A stretch of 64,000 nt of DNA from Pseudomonas sp. MYb185 (GCF_002979975.1 NZ_PCQD01000012.1:43838-107837); one strand, 5' to 3'; positions 52,137-61,378 are shown, counted from the first letter of the stretch. A program made the numbers and translations. Notes: generated by a model not told the origin, from the letters alone.

Positions 52137-52958
52137 ATGACTGAAGTAAACCTATCGTCCCATGCCTTCGACCAGGCAGTCCTGCTGGCTCCAACCGAAC
52201 CCAACCAGTTCAGTGGCCATACCTCCGAACCCTACGCCAACATGGTCGGCCCGTTCGGCGGCATCACCGCGGCAACACTACTCAACGCCGTCATGCAGCA
52301 CCCCGAACGTATCGGTGAGCCGGTATCATTGACGGTGAATTTCGCTGGGCCGATCGAGACGGGCGAATTCATCATTGAAGCCGTGCCAGTACGCACCAAC
52401 CGCTCCACTCAGCACTGGAATCTGCTGCTGCGCCAGAACGGCACGGTTGCTACCACCGCCACGGTATTCTGTGCCGTTCGCCGGGAAACCTGGTCCGAGC
52501 AGGAGCTTGCGGCCCCCTCTGCACCCGCACCGGACACTCTGGAACGGCTGCCAACCGAGGGCCGGCGCGGCTGGATCAGCAATTACGATTTTCGCTTCGT
52601 GACCGGTGGCTATGATCCGGCCCGGCCCTATGAATCCAGCAGTTCACGCAGCCTGCTGTGGATTCGCGACCATCCGCGCCGGGCACTGGACTTCCCTGGA
52701 CTGGCCGCCATCGGCGACAGCTTCTTTCCTCGCCTGTTCACCCGTCGCCAACAGTTCGTCCCCGCCGGCACGGTGTCGCTGACCATGTATTTCCATACCG
52801 ACAGTACGCAACTGGCGCAGATCGGTGATGATTATCTGCTGGCCGAGGCCGTTGCCAACCAGACCCGCAATAATTACTTCGATCAGAGTGCCCATCTGTG
52901 GTCGAGGGACGGGCAACTGCTGCTGAGCACCACGCAGATCGTCTATTTCAAGGAATGA
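52137..52958 (+). CDS. TesB-like acyl-CoA thioesterase (double hotdog)
   Basis: A 273-aa protein with two hotdog halves: NMVGPFGGITAATLLNAVMQ with SLTVNFAGPIETGEFIIEAV in the first, and RQQFVPAGTVSLTMYFHTDS with AEAVANQTRNNYFDQSAHLW in the second. This matches the TesB/acyl-CoA thioesterase II group, which hydrolyses a broad range of acyl-CoAs. It follows the DUF4442-like gene under the TetR-controlled region and precedes a strong convergent hairpin. The physiological substrate is unknown. Confidence 0.85.
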   Translation: MTEVNLSSHAFDQAVLLAPTEPNQFSGHTSEPYANMVGPFGGITAATLLNAVMQHPERIGEPVSLTVNFAGPIETGEFIIEAVPVRTNRSTQHWNLLLRQNGTVATTATVFCAVRRETWSEQELAAPSAPAPDTLERLPTEGRRGWISNYDFRFVTGGYDPARPYESSSSRSLLWIRDHPRRALDFPGLAAIGDSFFPRLFTRRQQFVPAGTVSLTMYFHTDSTQLAQIGDDYLLAEAVANQTRNNYFDQSAHLWSRDGQLLLSTTQIVYFKE

Positions 52959-52986
52959 GCGCTGGCAAGCAGCGCTGGGCAGGATG

Positions 52987-53014
52987 CCGGCCGGCCCAGA
53001 ACAGGGCCGGCCGG
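52987..53014. terminator. GC-rich hairpin between convergent TesB-like and acylase genes
   Basis: CCGGCCGGCCC (52987-52997), loop AGAACA, GGGCCGGCCGG (53004-53014): a perfect 11-bp stem in the 63-bp gap between convergent genes. It lacks a U-run on either side. Confidence 0.5.
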
Positions 53015-53021
53015 AAATGCT

Positions 53022-55553
53022 CTACGGCAGACTCAACTCGACGACACGCACCGTGTCCGCGGCGATATCGGCCTCGGTCAGCGCCATGTCGCGCCACTCC
53101 TTGTGGCTGAACATCACGGTCTGGTCGGCGAAGAACGCCGACTCGGGGTCATGCGCCTGACTGTAGCTCAGGTACATCTGCGCCTGCGGCCCTTCATCGG
53201 TATAGGCCAATGCCAGCACGAAGCTGGAGCCATAGGTGATGCGATAGGCACTTTGCTCGCCGTTGCCTTCGTCAAGACGGGACAGGCTGGCGCTGTCGGG
53301 CACCGGCTCACCGACCAGGATGGTGGCCAGGTCGGAGGTCGAGCGTGAGCCCTGGCTGATCATGTTGAACAGCCCCTCGAAGGATTGCCCGCCATGCACT
53401 GGTATCTTGTGCTCTGGCGACTTGAGCACGTATTGGATGCTGCCCAGCGGCGCATCCAGCGCAATCCCTTCGGCCCTGAGTCGCTCGGCGGCATCGTACA
53501 GCGGTTTGAGCAGGTCTTCCGGCGCCATGGTCTGGGTCAACCCGCCCGGGGTGAAGGCCGCCGCAGTCGCATCGAAGGGCACGGCGAACAGGTCGTCGCT
53601 CAGGTCGCGGTGCAGGGGCACCCGGAAGCCCTGCAGGTATTCACGCATCAGGTGCGCGCCCCGGCTGTCCAGGTTGTACAGTCCGTCCCAGCGCTCGAGT
53701 ACCCCACAGGCCTCGCTGACATCCAGGGCCTGGCCCTCGACGATGATCTGCGGATGCTGGGTGCAACGCTGGACCAGCTCGTTGCGGAAACTGCCACTGA
53801 ACAACGAACCATTCATGTCCAGTACCGCCTTGAGCGAATCCATGTCGAAGCGCTGATCGGCCTGGGTCAGGCCAAAGGCGTAGGGGTCGCTGATCATCTG
53901 CGCGTTGTAGCGGGTGCGCGGGCTGCGAACGGTTCCTTCCGGCCCGTAGATGATGCTGTGGTTCTCCAGCGGCGCGTCCAGGTTGGACAGCCAATGACTG
54001 CTGTTGGCGTTGTAGACATAGTCGGTGCGAGTCTGGCGGGGCGCCTGGCTGAACGGCACTATGCCCGGTACCACGGCATCAGGGTCGCTGACCCATGCAT
54101 ACTGCGACTCATGGCCCGGCAGCAGGATCTGGCCGGCTCCGTCCTGCCACAGGCCGGCCAGCTCCGGCAAACTCATTGCATAGCGCCAGTAACCCTCGGC
54201 CTGCGGTGACAACAGCGGCGTCACCGAGGCGTCGATATAGGAGGCGTTGCCTTCCTTGTCGATCATCATGGTGTTGACCCAGGGCAGCCCCTGGTGGGCG
54301 GCGAAACTGTCCATCACCTCCTGGGTACTGGTCGCCAGCCCCATCGCCAGCCACTGGTCCATTCCCCGGTTGTTGTCGATATTGACGTCGCGGTAGGTGA
54401 TGGCTGTCGCGCCGGTCCAGCCCAGGGCGGGGCTCAGGCTGGACAGATCGACCATCGGCCCGTAATGACTGAAGTACAGTTCGTGGGAGTGGGGAACGAG
54501 CGAGCCGTCAGGCAGTTGCACGTCGATCAGCACAGTCTTCGACTCGATATCAAGCAGCTCGCCATCATAGTAGTAACGCAGCGGATCGGACGGATCGAGC
54601 GCCAACTGATACAGGGTGAAGCGCTTGGCCTGGGATACGGTATGGGTCCAGCCGATATCCTTGTTGAAGCCCATGGTGATCACCGGCAGGCCGAGCATGT
54701 TGGCGCCATGCACCTCCAGCTCACCGGGGATCTTCAGGTGCGCCTCGAAGAAACGCAGCTCGCCATCCCAGGGAAAGTGCGGGTTGCCCAGCAGCAGGCT
54801 GTTGGCGTCATTGACCCGCTGCGAGCCCAGTGCCCAGCCGTTGCTGCCGATGCCTTCGTTGGTGAGGACCTTCTCCGCATCCAGCTGGACGGTCAGCGGA
54901 TAGGCGCTGCGCAAGGGGCGCGGGCGCTGCTGCTGGGCCAGCAGCGTATCGGCCTGCTCGCCCTGCATGACGACAGTGCTCGGCGGCTGGGCAATGGCCA
55001 TGGCGGCCAGGAAGTTGCGGGTACTGGCGAGCGTCGCCAGATCCAGGTGATAGGCTGCCAGGATGGTGGGCGTGATCGGTTGTACCCAGTCGGCGCCCCG
55101 GCACGGGGAAGGATAGTCCTGGGGACTGTTATAGGCGCCCAGCGCCGCGTTGTAGCCCTCGACGTAGCCTTCGATCAGTTGCTGCGAATTGTCCGACATT
55201 CTGTCGTACAGCGCGTCGGCCCGCGCCTCGAAGTCGAGTGCCTTGTAGGCCACATCCGACAGCAGGTTGGCCATATTCTCACCGGGGCCGAAATAGCGGG
55301 ACTTGTTACCCTGCATTTTCAGGATCTGTTCGGCCAGGGTGCAGAGGTTGTCTTCGGCATGGGCATGGGCCACGCCATAGCCGAGCCCACGGTAATCCGA
55401 CGCCTGGATATGCGGTACGCCGTGGGAGGTATAGGTAATGGTGACATCGGGTGAGGGGGTCGATGGCCGGCTCGAAGAGCCTCCGCCACCACTGAGACAT
55501 CCGGTCAGGAGAAACGAACCGACAGCCAGCGCGCTGATCAGCCTGGTTTGCAT
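53022..55553 (-). CDS. lipoprotein penicillin-acylase-family Ntn-hydrolase (AHL-acylase-like)
   Basis: An 843-aa protein from ATG 55553 (AAGGA 8 bases upstream; ATG 55562 is the alternative, used for the numbers here). Lipobox LLTGC (Cys22) marks an outer- or inner-membrane lipoprotein, followed by a Gly/Ser linker. The alpha chain is about 35-239. Autoprocessing is predicted before Ser240 in GIGSNGWALG. His262 in GNPHFPW falls at beta23 and Val309 at beta70, the spacing of PvdQ-type AHL acylases; Asn residues of YNANSSHW follow. The substrate may be an acyl-homoserine lactone, another N-acyl amide or a beta-lactam. It neighbours fatty-acid genes but has its own promoter region. Confidence 0.88.
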   Translation of the reverse strand: MQTRLISALAVGSFLLTGCLSGGGGSSSRPSTPSPDVTITYTSHGVPHIQASDYRGLGYGVAHAHAEDNLCTLAEQILKMQGNKSRYFGPGENMANLLSDVAYKALDFEARADALYDRMSDNSQQLIEGYVEGYNAALGAYNSPQDYPSPCRGADWVQPITPTILAAYHLDLATLASTRNFLAAMAIAQPPSTVVMQGEQADTLLAQQQRPRPLRSAYPLTVQLDAEKVLTNEGIGSNGWALGSQRVNDANSLLLGNPHFPWDGELRFFEAHLKIPGELEVHGANMLGLPVITMGFNKDIGWTHTVSQAKRFTLYQLALDPSDPLRYYYDGELLDIESKTVLIDVQLPDGSLVPHSHELYFSHYGPMVDLSSLSPALGWTGATAITYRDVNIDNNRGMDQWLAMGLATSTQEVMDSFAAHQGLPWVNTMMIDKEGNASYIDASVTPLLSPQAEGYWRYAMSLPELAGLWQDGAGQILLPGHESQYAWVSDPDAVVPGIVPFSQAPRQTRTDYVYNANSSHWLSNLDAPLENHSIIYGPEGTVRSPRTRYNAQMISDPYAFGLTQADQRFDMDSLKAVLDMNGSLFSGSFRNELVQRCTQHPQIIVEGQALDVSEACGVLERWDGLYNLDSRGAHLMREYLQGFRVPLHRDLSDDLFAVPFDATAAAFTPGGLTQTMAPEDLLKPLYDAAERLRAEGIALDAPLGSIQYVLKSPEHKIPVHGGQSFEGLFNMISQGSRSTSDLATILVGEPVPDSASLSRLDEGNGEQSAYRITYGSSFVLALAYTDEGPQAQMYLSYSQAHDPESAFFADQTVMFSHKEWRDMALTEADIAADTVRVVELSLP

Positions 55554-55752
55554 GGGAATCATCCTTTTTTATTGTTGTTTCCCGCCTCATCCGGGCCACT
55601 GCAACCCGGGTGGGGCTGTTCGGGCGATATAGCCCAGAATCAGTATTGTCGATTCGCCACCATGCACAAGCTCGGCTACCACATTATTCGCGGAATTGTT
55701 AATCCCCCATTCAGGGGAGCAGCATAATCCCGATATGCGCCCCCATGCATAC

Positions 55753-56448
55753 TCAGTTGCTCTGGTTCGCCAATGCCGCGACCACTTCCGTGCGCAACGG
55801 CGCATTCAGCAGTTGCCGGGTTTCCCGGTAGGCCTTGCGGTCCAGTGCCGCCAGTTGCCGGGCCTTGTCCCGGGCACGCTCCAGCAGTTCGCCACCGGTC
55901 ACCAGCTCATCATAGAAGCCAGCCTCCAGCGCCTGCTGCGGATCGAGGATCTGCGCCTGCAGGGCGCAGCGATTGAGCCATTGCGGCGCCAGTCCCGCCC
56001 GCGCCTGGGGCATGGCGGCATCGGGCATGGTCATGCCGATGGCCACTTCGTTCAGGCCGATGTTGAACGCACCCGCCGCACCGATGCGGTAGTCGGCCAG
56101 CAGCAACATGAAAGCCGCCTTGGCCATCGCATGTCCGGTGCTGGCCATCACCACCGGTGCCGGATAGTCCAGCAATGCCAGGGTCAACCGGTCGCCGGCG
56201 GCGCGCATGGCGTCGCAGGCCGGACCACCGGCGGCGATCAGCTTGCGATCATAGCCACCACTGAAGCAGCCTGCCCGGCCATAGATCAACAAGGCGGCAT
56301 CCGCCCTCGCCGCCTCGGCGATCGCCGCCAGCAGATCATTCAGCATCTGCTCGGACAGCGCATTGACCTTGCCATCATCCAGGGCGATTTCGGCAATGCC
56401 ATCGGCAATCCTCAGCGACAGAGCGCTCATGGCTGCATCCCCGCTCAT
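55753..56448 (-). CDS. enoyl-CoA hydratase/isomerase-family protein
   Basis: A 231-aa crotonase-fold protein from ATG 56448 (overlapping the ligase stop as ATGA; ATG 56430 has a similar context). The motifs are LDDGKVNALSEQMLNDLLAA, AGCFSGGYDRKLI, and the oxyanion-hole region MASTGHAMAKAAFMLLLADY. It is shorter than typical hydratases (about 257 aa), and the second catalytic Glu position reads NIGLNEVAIGMTMPDAAM, so activity is uncertain. It is co-transcribed with the acyl-CoA ligase. The 199-bp gap on its downstream side leads to the acylase start and shows no clear signal. Confidence 0.85.
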   Translation of the reverse strand: MSGDAAMSALSLRIADGIAEIALDDGKVNALSEQMLNDLLAAIAEAARADAALLIYGRAGCFSGGYDRKLIAAGGPACDAMRAAGDRLTLALLDYPAPVVMASTGHAMAKAAFMLLLADYRIGAAGAFNIGLNEVAIGMTMPDAAMPQARAGLAPQWLNRCALQAQILDPQQALEAGFYDELVTGGELLERARDKARQLAALDRKAYRETRQLLNAPLRTEVVAALANQSN

Positions 56449-58070
56449 GGCTGTACCTGCGCCCTGGCTTCGTCACGCAGCACCCGACGCAGCAGCTTGC
56501 CGACGGTGGACTTGGGCAGGTCGTCGCGGATCTCGATGTAGCTCGGCACCTTGTAGCCGGTCAACTGTTCCCGGCAATGGGCGATGATGTCGGCTTCGGT
56601 CAGGTTCTGATCATGCAGGCTGACGAACAGCTTGATCGCCTCGCCCTTGCGCTCGTCCGGCACGCCCACGGCCACACACTCGCGAATGCCCCGGTGACGC
56701 ATCACCGCATCTTCCACATCATTGGGATAGACGTTGAAGCCGGACACCAGGATCATGTCCTTCTTGCGATCGACCAGCTTGAGGAATCCATCCTCGTCGA
56801 TCACGCCGATGTCACCGGTCTTCAGCCAGCCATCCTCGGTGAAGGTTTCCGCGGTGGCTTCGGGACGCTGCCAGTAGCCCTGCATGACCTGCGGGCCACG
56901 GATCAGCAGCTCACCCGGCTCGCCGGCAGGCAGCTCCTGGCCCTGGTCATCGACGATCTTCATTTCGGTGTCGATCACCGCCTGGCCGATAAAACCTTCC
57001 TTATAAGGAGTGTTGCCGGTGGACGCGACCACCACGGGTGAGGTCTCGGTCATGCCGAAGCCCTCCCGCACGACGCTGCCGGTACGCTCGAACCAGCGCT
57101 GGGCCACCGAGAGATTCAATGGCGCACCGCCGGAGTTGACCCACTTCAGGCGACTGAAGTCGATGCTGTCGAACTGCGGGTGGGCCATCAGCGAGACGAA
57201 CAGCGAGTTGATGCCGGTGAACAGGGTGATGGAGTGCCGCTGCATGTCGGCGATCATGCCGTCCAGGTCCCGCGGGTTGGTGATCAGCACGCTGTTGAAG
57301 CCGGTGAATACCGAGGCCAGGCAGTTCGCGGTGAAGGCGAAGATATGGTACAGCGGCAGCGGCGATACCCGCACCTCGTTGCCGTACTCCACCTCGCCGG
57401 GCTTGATGATGCTCACCGCCTGCAGCACATTGCTCAGCAGGTTGCGGTGCGTCAGCATGGCACCCTTGGACACCCCGGTGGTGCCGCCAGTGTATTGCAG
57501 CACGGCCAGGTCATCCAGCCCACGCCCGGTTTCGATCTCCGGCAGTGTCCTGCCGATGGCCAGCGCTGCCATGAAACGGGTCTCGTCGGCGGCATCGCCC
57601 TGCTCCTGCGGCTGTCGCCAGTCGTCCAGGCTGGTGACGATCAGGCGCTCGATCTGCGTCTGCGGCTGGATGCTGCGTACCAGGGGTACCAGCTTGTCGA
57701 GCACCACCACCGCCCTGGCACCGGAGTCGGCGAACTGGTGGCGGGTTTCCGGCGCAGTGTATTGCGGGTTGGTGTTGACGATGACCAGACCGGCCTTGAG
57801 CGCGCCGAAGATGGCGACTACATATTGCAGCAGGTTGGGCAACTGGATGGCCAGCCGATCACCGGGCTGCAACCCCGCTTCATGCCGCAGATAGCGGGCA
57901 AAGCAGTCCGCGTGACTGCGTAACGCCGTGAAGCTGACCGAGTCCGCGCCACAGGAAAATGCCGGTTTGTCGGCATACTCACGACAGGCCTGTTCAAGCA
58001 GATCATACAGGCTGGTATGGCCGAGTTCAGCCAATTGGCCGGCAACAATGCAGGATTCGGGAGTGGACAT
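56445..58070 (-). CDS. acyl-CoA synthetase, FadD/PimA-like
   Basis: A 541-aa ANL-superfamily adenylate-forming enzyme that activates a carboxylic acid with ATP and CoA. The P-loop motif is LQYTGGTTGVSKGAMLTHRN, with GFGMTETSPVV, TGDIGVIDEDGFLKLVDRKK, and the catalytic Lys region KSTVGKLLRRVL near the end. The length fits fatty-acyl or dicarboxyl-CoA ligases (FadD 560 aa, PimA-like). It overlaps the crotonase gene downstream. An IclR-type regulator is divergent, with a palindrome 23 bp before the ligase start. Chain length and substrate cannot be read from the sequence. Confidence 0.92.
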   Translation of the reverse strand: MSTPESCIVAGQLAELGHTSLYDLLEQACREYADKPAFSCGADSVSFTALRSHADCFARYLRHEAGLQPGDRLAIQLPNLLQYVVAIFGALKAGLVIVNTNPQYTAPETRHQFADSGARAVVVLDKLVPLVRSIQPQTQIERLIVTSLDDWRQPQEQGDAADETRFMAALAIGRTLPEIETGRGLDDLAVLQYTGGTTGVSKGAMLTHRNLLSNVLQAVSIIKPGEVEYGNEVRVSPLPLYHIFAFTANCLASVFTGFNSVLITNPRDLDGMIADMQRHSITLFTGINSLFVSLMAHPQFDSIDFSRLKWVNSGGAPLNLSVAQRWFERTGSVVREGFGMTETSPVVVASTGNTPYKEGFIGQAVIDTEMKIVDDQGQELPAGEPGELLIRGPQVMQGYWQRPEATAETFTEDGWLKTGDIGVIDEDGFLKLVDRKKDMILVSGFNVYPNDVEDAVMRHRGIRECVAVGVPDERKGEAIKLFVSLHDQNLTEADIIAHCREQLTGYKVPSYIEIRDDLPKSTVGKLLRRVLRDEARAQVQP

Positions 58071-58092
58071 CGGAACCTCTTTTTTGGACTAT

Positions 58093-58111
58093 TATTTTGC
58101 AGTGCGGAATA
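58093..58111. promoter_or_regulatory. IclR-operator candidate, ligase/IclR divergent region
   Basis: TATTTTGC-AGT-GCGGAATA is a near-perfect palindrome (one mismatched pair) 22 bases upstream of the ligase ATG and 190 bp before the IclR start. The same motif occurs before the FadB-like gene (59151, 59179) and the dehydrogenase operon (46926). Confidence 0.7.
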
Positions 58112-58301
58112 GGATACCAAAAAGATGCTATTCTATCCGTCGCGGCTGTGCAATCATCCGAACAAATCAAAACAATATTGCCATGCGGAGCGCCTGTCTC
58201 TGGTAGCGTTCAGCGTCACGGACAACAATAGCCGACCGACATCGAACAATCGGAACGACAACCGCTCTCTACGGATGCATTTACCAAGGTACTCACGCTC
58301 T

Positions 58302-59087
58302 ATGAATCACGATCAGGCAGAACAGACCCCACCCAAGGACCGCAAGTTCGTCGAGGCCCTGTCCCGCGGACTGGATGTGCTGCGCGCCTTCAGCCAGGGC
58401 GCGGTGGTGATGGGCAACCAGGACATCGCCCGGATAACCGGTCTGCCCAAGCCCACCGTCTCGCGCATGACCTACACCCTGACCAAGCTCGGCTATCTCT
58501 CCTATTCCCCGCAACTGGAGAAATACCAACTGGACTCGGGTGTGCTGGCCCTCGGCTACGCCTATGTATCGAACCTGCGGGTGCGCCAGCTGGCCAAGCC
58601 CTATCTCGATGAGTTCGCGCGCAACACCAATACCTCCGTGGGCCTGACCTGCCGCGACCGCCTGTCGATGATCTACGTGGAAAACTGCCGCCCCGCCGAA
58701 ATCACCTCCCTGCGCATGGATGTCGGCGTGCGCTTGCCACTGGCCACCACCGCCGCCGGACGCGCCTATCTGGCCGCGATGAAGGAAGAGGAGCGCCGGC
58801 ATGTGATGAGCTCGCTGGCCGCCCGCAATCCCGATACCTGGCCGGAGCTGGAAAAGCAGCTGGAACAGGCCTTCAGCGACTACGAAAAATACGGCTTCTG
58901 CCTGTCGTTGGGTGACTGGGACCGCAACGTCAATGCCGCCGGCGTGGCCCTGCATCTGCAGGACGGCACCCTGATGGCCCTGACCTGCGGTGCGCCGACC
59001 TATCTGGTATCCGAAGACAAGGTGAAGAACCAGCTGGCACACCAGTTGGCGATCCTCGCCCGGGATATCGAACGCCTCGGCGTCTGA
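58302..59087 (+). CDS. IclR-family transcriptional regulator
   Basis: A 261-aa regulator from ATG 58302 (ATG 58275 is in frame; the frame continues upstream through an AT-rich non-coding-like stretch). The N-terminal winged HTH reads ALSRGLDVLRAFSQG, NQDIARITGLPKPTVSRMTY and LTKLGYLSYSPQLEKYQLDS; the C-terminal effector domain (about 90-255) has SVGLTCRDRLSMIYVENCRP. IclR proteins control degradation operons and bind small acids. It is divergent from the acyl-CoA ligase and directly upstream of the FadB-like operon, and a common palindrome precedes both. It is the best candidate regulator of this set. Confidence 0.93.
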   Translation: MNHDQAEQTPPKDRKFVEALSRGLDVLRAFSQGAVVMGNQDIARITGLPKPTVSRMTYTLTKLGYLSYSPQLEKYQLDSGVLALGYAYVSNLRVRQLAKPYLDEFARNTNTSVGLTCRDRLSMIYVENCRPAEITSLRMDVGVRLPLATTAAGRAYLAAMKEEERRHVMSSLAARNPDTWPELEKQLEQAFSDYEKYGFCLSLGDWDRNVNAAGVALHLQDGTLMALTCGAPTYLVSEDKVKNQLAHQLAILARDIERLGV

Positions 59088-59150
59088 TCATCAATGCCTG
59101 TTATGACGCACCATTTTGCAACGGGCATCGACAATGCTTCCCAAGTTTTG

Positions 59151-59169
59151 TATTTTGCTATGCGAAACG
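59151..59169. promoter_or_regulatory. IclR-operator candidate 1 before FadB-like gene
   Basis: TATTTTGC-TAT-GCGAAACG, the same palindrome as at 58093 with a diverged last position, 53 bp upstream of the FadB-like ATG. A half-site (CATTTTGC) also occurs near 59111. Confidence 0.65.
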
Positions 59170-59178
59170 TGATTCCAT

Positions 59179-59197
59179 TATTTCGCACAATGAAACT
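59179..59197. promoter_or_regulatory. IclR-operator candidate 2 before FadB-like gene
   Basis: TATTTCGC-ACA-ATGAAACT keeps the left half and GAAA of the right half of the shared motif. It is 24 bases before the FadB-like ATG, matching the distance seen before the ligase and dehydrogenase genes, and 28 bp from the first site. Confidence 0.55.
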
Positions 59198-59221
59198 GAT
59201 CTGATTCACAGGAGATTCAGC

Positions 59222-61315
59222 ATGTCGGACGTCGTCACCCTGGAACGGCAAGGCGCCGTTGCCGTTGTCAGAGTCAACAATCCGCCGGTCAACGCCTTGG
59301 GCGTGGCCGTGCGTGAAGGGCTGCAGAACAGCTTCAATGCAGCCGAGGCTGACCCTGAGGTCAAGGCCATCGTTCTGGTCTGTGAAGGCAACACCTTCAT
59401 TGCCGGTGCCGACATCAAGGAATTCGGCAAGCCGCCGCAAGCGCCGGGCCTGCCTGACGTGGTCAACGGTATCGAGGCCGGCAGCAAGCCGAGCATCGCC
59501 GTGATCCACGGCACCGCCCTGGGTGGTGGCCTGGAAGTGGCCCTGAGCTGCCACTACCGTATCGCCCGCAAGGACGCCAAGGTCGGCCTACCGGAAGTCA
59601 AGCTCGGCCTGCTGCCGGGTGCCGGTGGCACCCAGCGTCTGCCCCGCGTGGTCGGTGTCGAGAAAGCCCTGGACATGATCGTCAGCGGCGCCCCTATCGC
59701 TGCTGCCGAAGCGCAACAACTGGGTGTGGTCGATGAGCTGTTCGACGGCGAGCTGCTGGCTGCCGGACTGGCCTTTGCCGAGAAGCTGATCGCCGAGGGC
59801 AAGGGCCCGCGTCGCACCGGTGAGCGCACCGACAAGCTGGAAGGCGTGGACAATGCCGCGCTGGTCGCGGCCAAGCGCGCCGAGATCGAGAAGAAGACCC
59901 CGGGTCTGTTCTCGCCGCAGCGCTGCGTGTCCGCCGTCGAAGCCTCCTTTACTCTGCCGCTGGCCGAAGGCCTGAAGCGCGAGCGCGAGCTGTTCGGCGA
60001 GTGTCTGGTCTCCCCGCAACGTGCCGCCCTGGTGCATGCGTTCTTCACCGAACGGCTGGCCTCCAAGGTCGATGGTCTGCCCAAGGACACCCCGGTGCGC
60101 GACATCAAATCCGCTGCGGTAATCGGTGGTGGCACCATGGGCGTCGGTATCGCCATGTGCTTTGCCAACGCCGGCATCCCGGTGCAGATTCTGGAAATCA
60201 GCGAAGCCGCCCGTGACCAGGCGCTGCAACGCGCCCGCGATACCTACGGCATGAGCGTCAAGCGCGGCAGCCTGACCGAAGCCGCCCTGGAAAAACGCAT
60301 GGCCCTGGTCAGCGGGGTGACCGACTACGCCGATCTGGCCGATGCCGATGTGGTCGTCGAAGCGGTGTTCGAGGAGATGGGCGTCAAGCAGAAGGTCTTC
60401 GAAGCGCTGGATGCCAACTGCAAGCCCGGCGCCATCCTTGCCAGCAACACCTCATCACTGGACCTGAACCAGATCGCTGCCTTCACCCAGCGTCCGCAGG
60501 ACGTGGTCGGCCTGCATTTCTTCAGCCCGGCCAACGTCATGCGTCTGCTGGAAGTGGTGCGCGGCGAGAAGACCAGCGACGACGTGCTGGCCACCGCCAT
60601 GGCCATCGGCAAGAAACTGAAGAAGGTCGCCGTGCCAGTGGGCGTCTGCGACGGCTTCGTCGGCAACCGCATGGTGTTCCAGTACGGTCGCGAATCCGAG
60701 TTCCTGCTGGAAGAAGGCGCGACCCCGGAGCAGGTCGATGGCGTGCTGCGCAAGTTCGGCCTGGCCATGGGCCCGTTCGCCATGCGCGACCTGTCCGGCC
60801 TGGATATCGGCCTGGCGATCCGTACCCGCCAGCGTCAGACCCTGCCCGCCGAGTTCAAGCTGCCGACCATTCTCGACAAGATGGCCGAGGCTGGCATGCT
60901 CGGTCAGAAGACCGGCAAGGGCTTCTATGTCTATGAAAAGGGCTCGCGTACCCCGCTGCCGAACCCGGAACTGCCGGCCATCCTCGAAGCCGCTTCAAAA
61001 GAGCAGGGTGTCGAGCGGCATCAGCTGTCCGATGAATACATCATCGAACGCACCATCTATGCGCTGATCAACGAGGGGGCGAAGATCCTCGAAGAAGGCA
61101 TTGCCCAGCGCGCCAGCGATATCGACGTGATCTACATCAACGGCTACGGCTTCCCGGCACATCAGGGCGGGCCCATGTTCTATGCTGATGCAGTCGGTCT
61201 GGATCGTGTCTATGCCCGCATCTGCGAATTCCACGAACAGCTCGGCGCCTGGTGGAAACCGGCTCCGCTGCTGGAGAAACTGGCCAAAGAAGGTCGCAAG
61301 TTCGCCGATCTCTGA
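59222..61315 (+). CDS. bifunctional enoyl-CoA hydratase / 3-hydroxyacyl-CoA dehydrogenase (FadB/FadJ/PimF-like)
   Basis: A 697-aa fusion. The N-terminal crotonase domain (about 1-190) has NPPVNALGVAVREGLQNSFN, EGNTFIAGADIKEFG, IHGTALGGGLEVALSCHYRI and PEVKLGLLPGAGGTQRLPR with both catalytic Glu residues. The NAD-binding domain (about 295-475) has AAVIGGGTMGVGIAMCFANA and SNTSSLDLNQIA, followed by two HCDH C-terminal domains. It hydrates and oxidises enoyl-CoAs in beta-oxidation. The length matches the short fusions such as PimF, FadJ and peroxisomal-type proteins (about 700 aa). GGAG precedes the ATG. It is first in a unit with two acyl-CoA dehydrogenases. Confidence 0.95.
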   Translation: MSDVVTLERQGAVAVVRVNNPPVNALGVAVREGLQNSFNAAEADPEVKAIVLVCEGNTFIAGADIKEFGKPPQAPGLPDVVNGIEAGSKPSIAVIHGTALGGGLEVALSCHYRIARKDAKVGLPEVKLGLLPGAGGTQRLPRVVGVEKALDMIVSGAPIAAAEAQQLGVVDELFDGELLAAGLAFAEKLIAEGKGPRRTGERTDKLEGVDNAALVAAKRAEIEKKTPGLFSPQRCVSAVEASFTLPLAEGLKRERELFGECLVSPQRAALVHAFFTERLASKVDGLPKDTPVRDIKSAAVIGGGTMGVGIAMCFANAGIPVQILEISEAARDQALQRARDTYGMSVKRGSLTEAALEKRMALVSGVTDYADLADADVVVEAVFEEMGVKQKVFEALDANCKPGAILASNTSSLDLNQIAAFTQRPQDVVGLHFFSPANVMRLLEVVRGEKTSDDVLATAMAIGKKLKKVAVPVGVCDGFVGNRMVFQYGRESEFLLEEGATPEQVDGVLRKFGLAMGPFAMRDLSGLDIGLAIRTRQRQTLPAEFKLPTILDKMAEAGMLGQKTGKGFYVYEKGSRTPLPNPELPAILEAASKEQGVERHQLSDEYIIERTIYALINEGAKILEEGIAQRASDIDVIYINGYGFPAHQGGPMFYADAVGLDRVYARICEFHEQLGAWWKPAPLLEKLAKEGRKFADL

Positions 61316-61322
61316 GACTTTT

Positions 61323-61355
61323 CTGTCGGTGCCGTCCCTACCTCGGCACCGACAG
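61323..61355. other. perfect 12-bp hairpin between FadB-like gene and acyl-CoA dehydrogenase
   Basis: CTGTCGGTGCCG (61323-61334), 9-nt loop, CGGCACCGACAG (61344-61355), 8 bp after the FadB-like stop. No U-run follows, so partial termination or mRNA processing between the genes is more likely than a strong terminator. Confidence 0.55.
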
Positions 61356-61378
61356 CTGAATAACAACGAGGACCCAAC

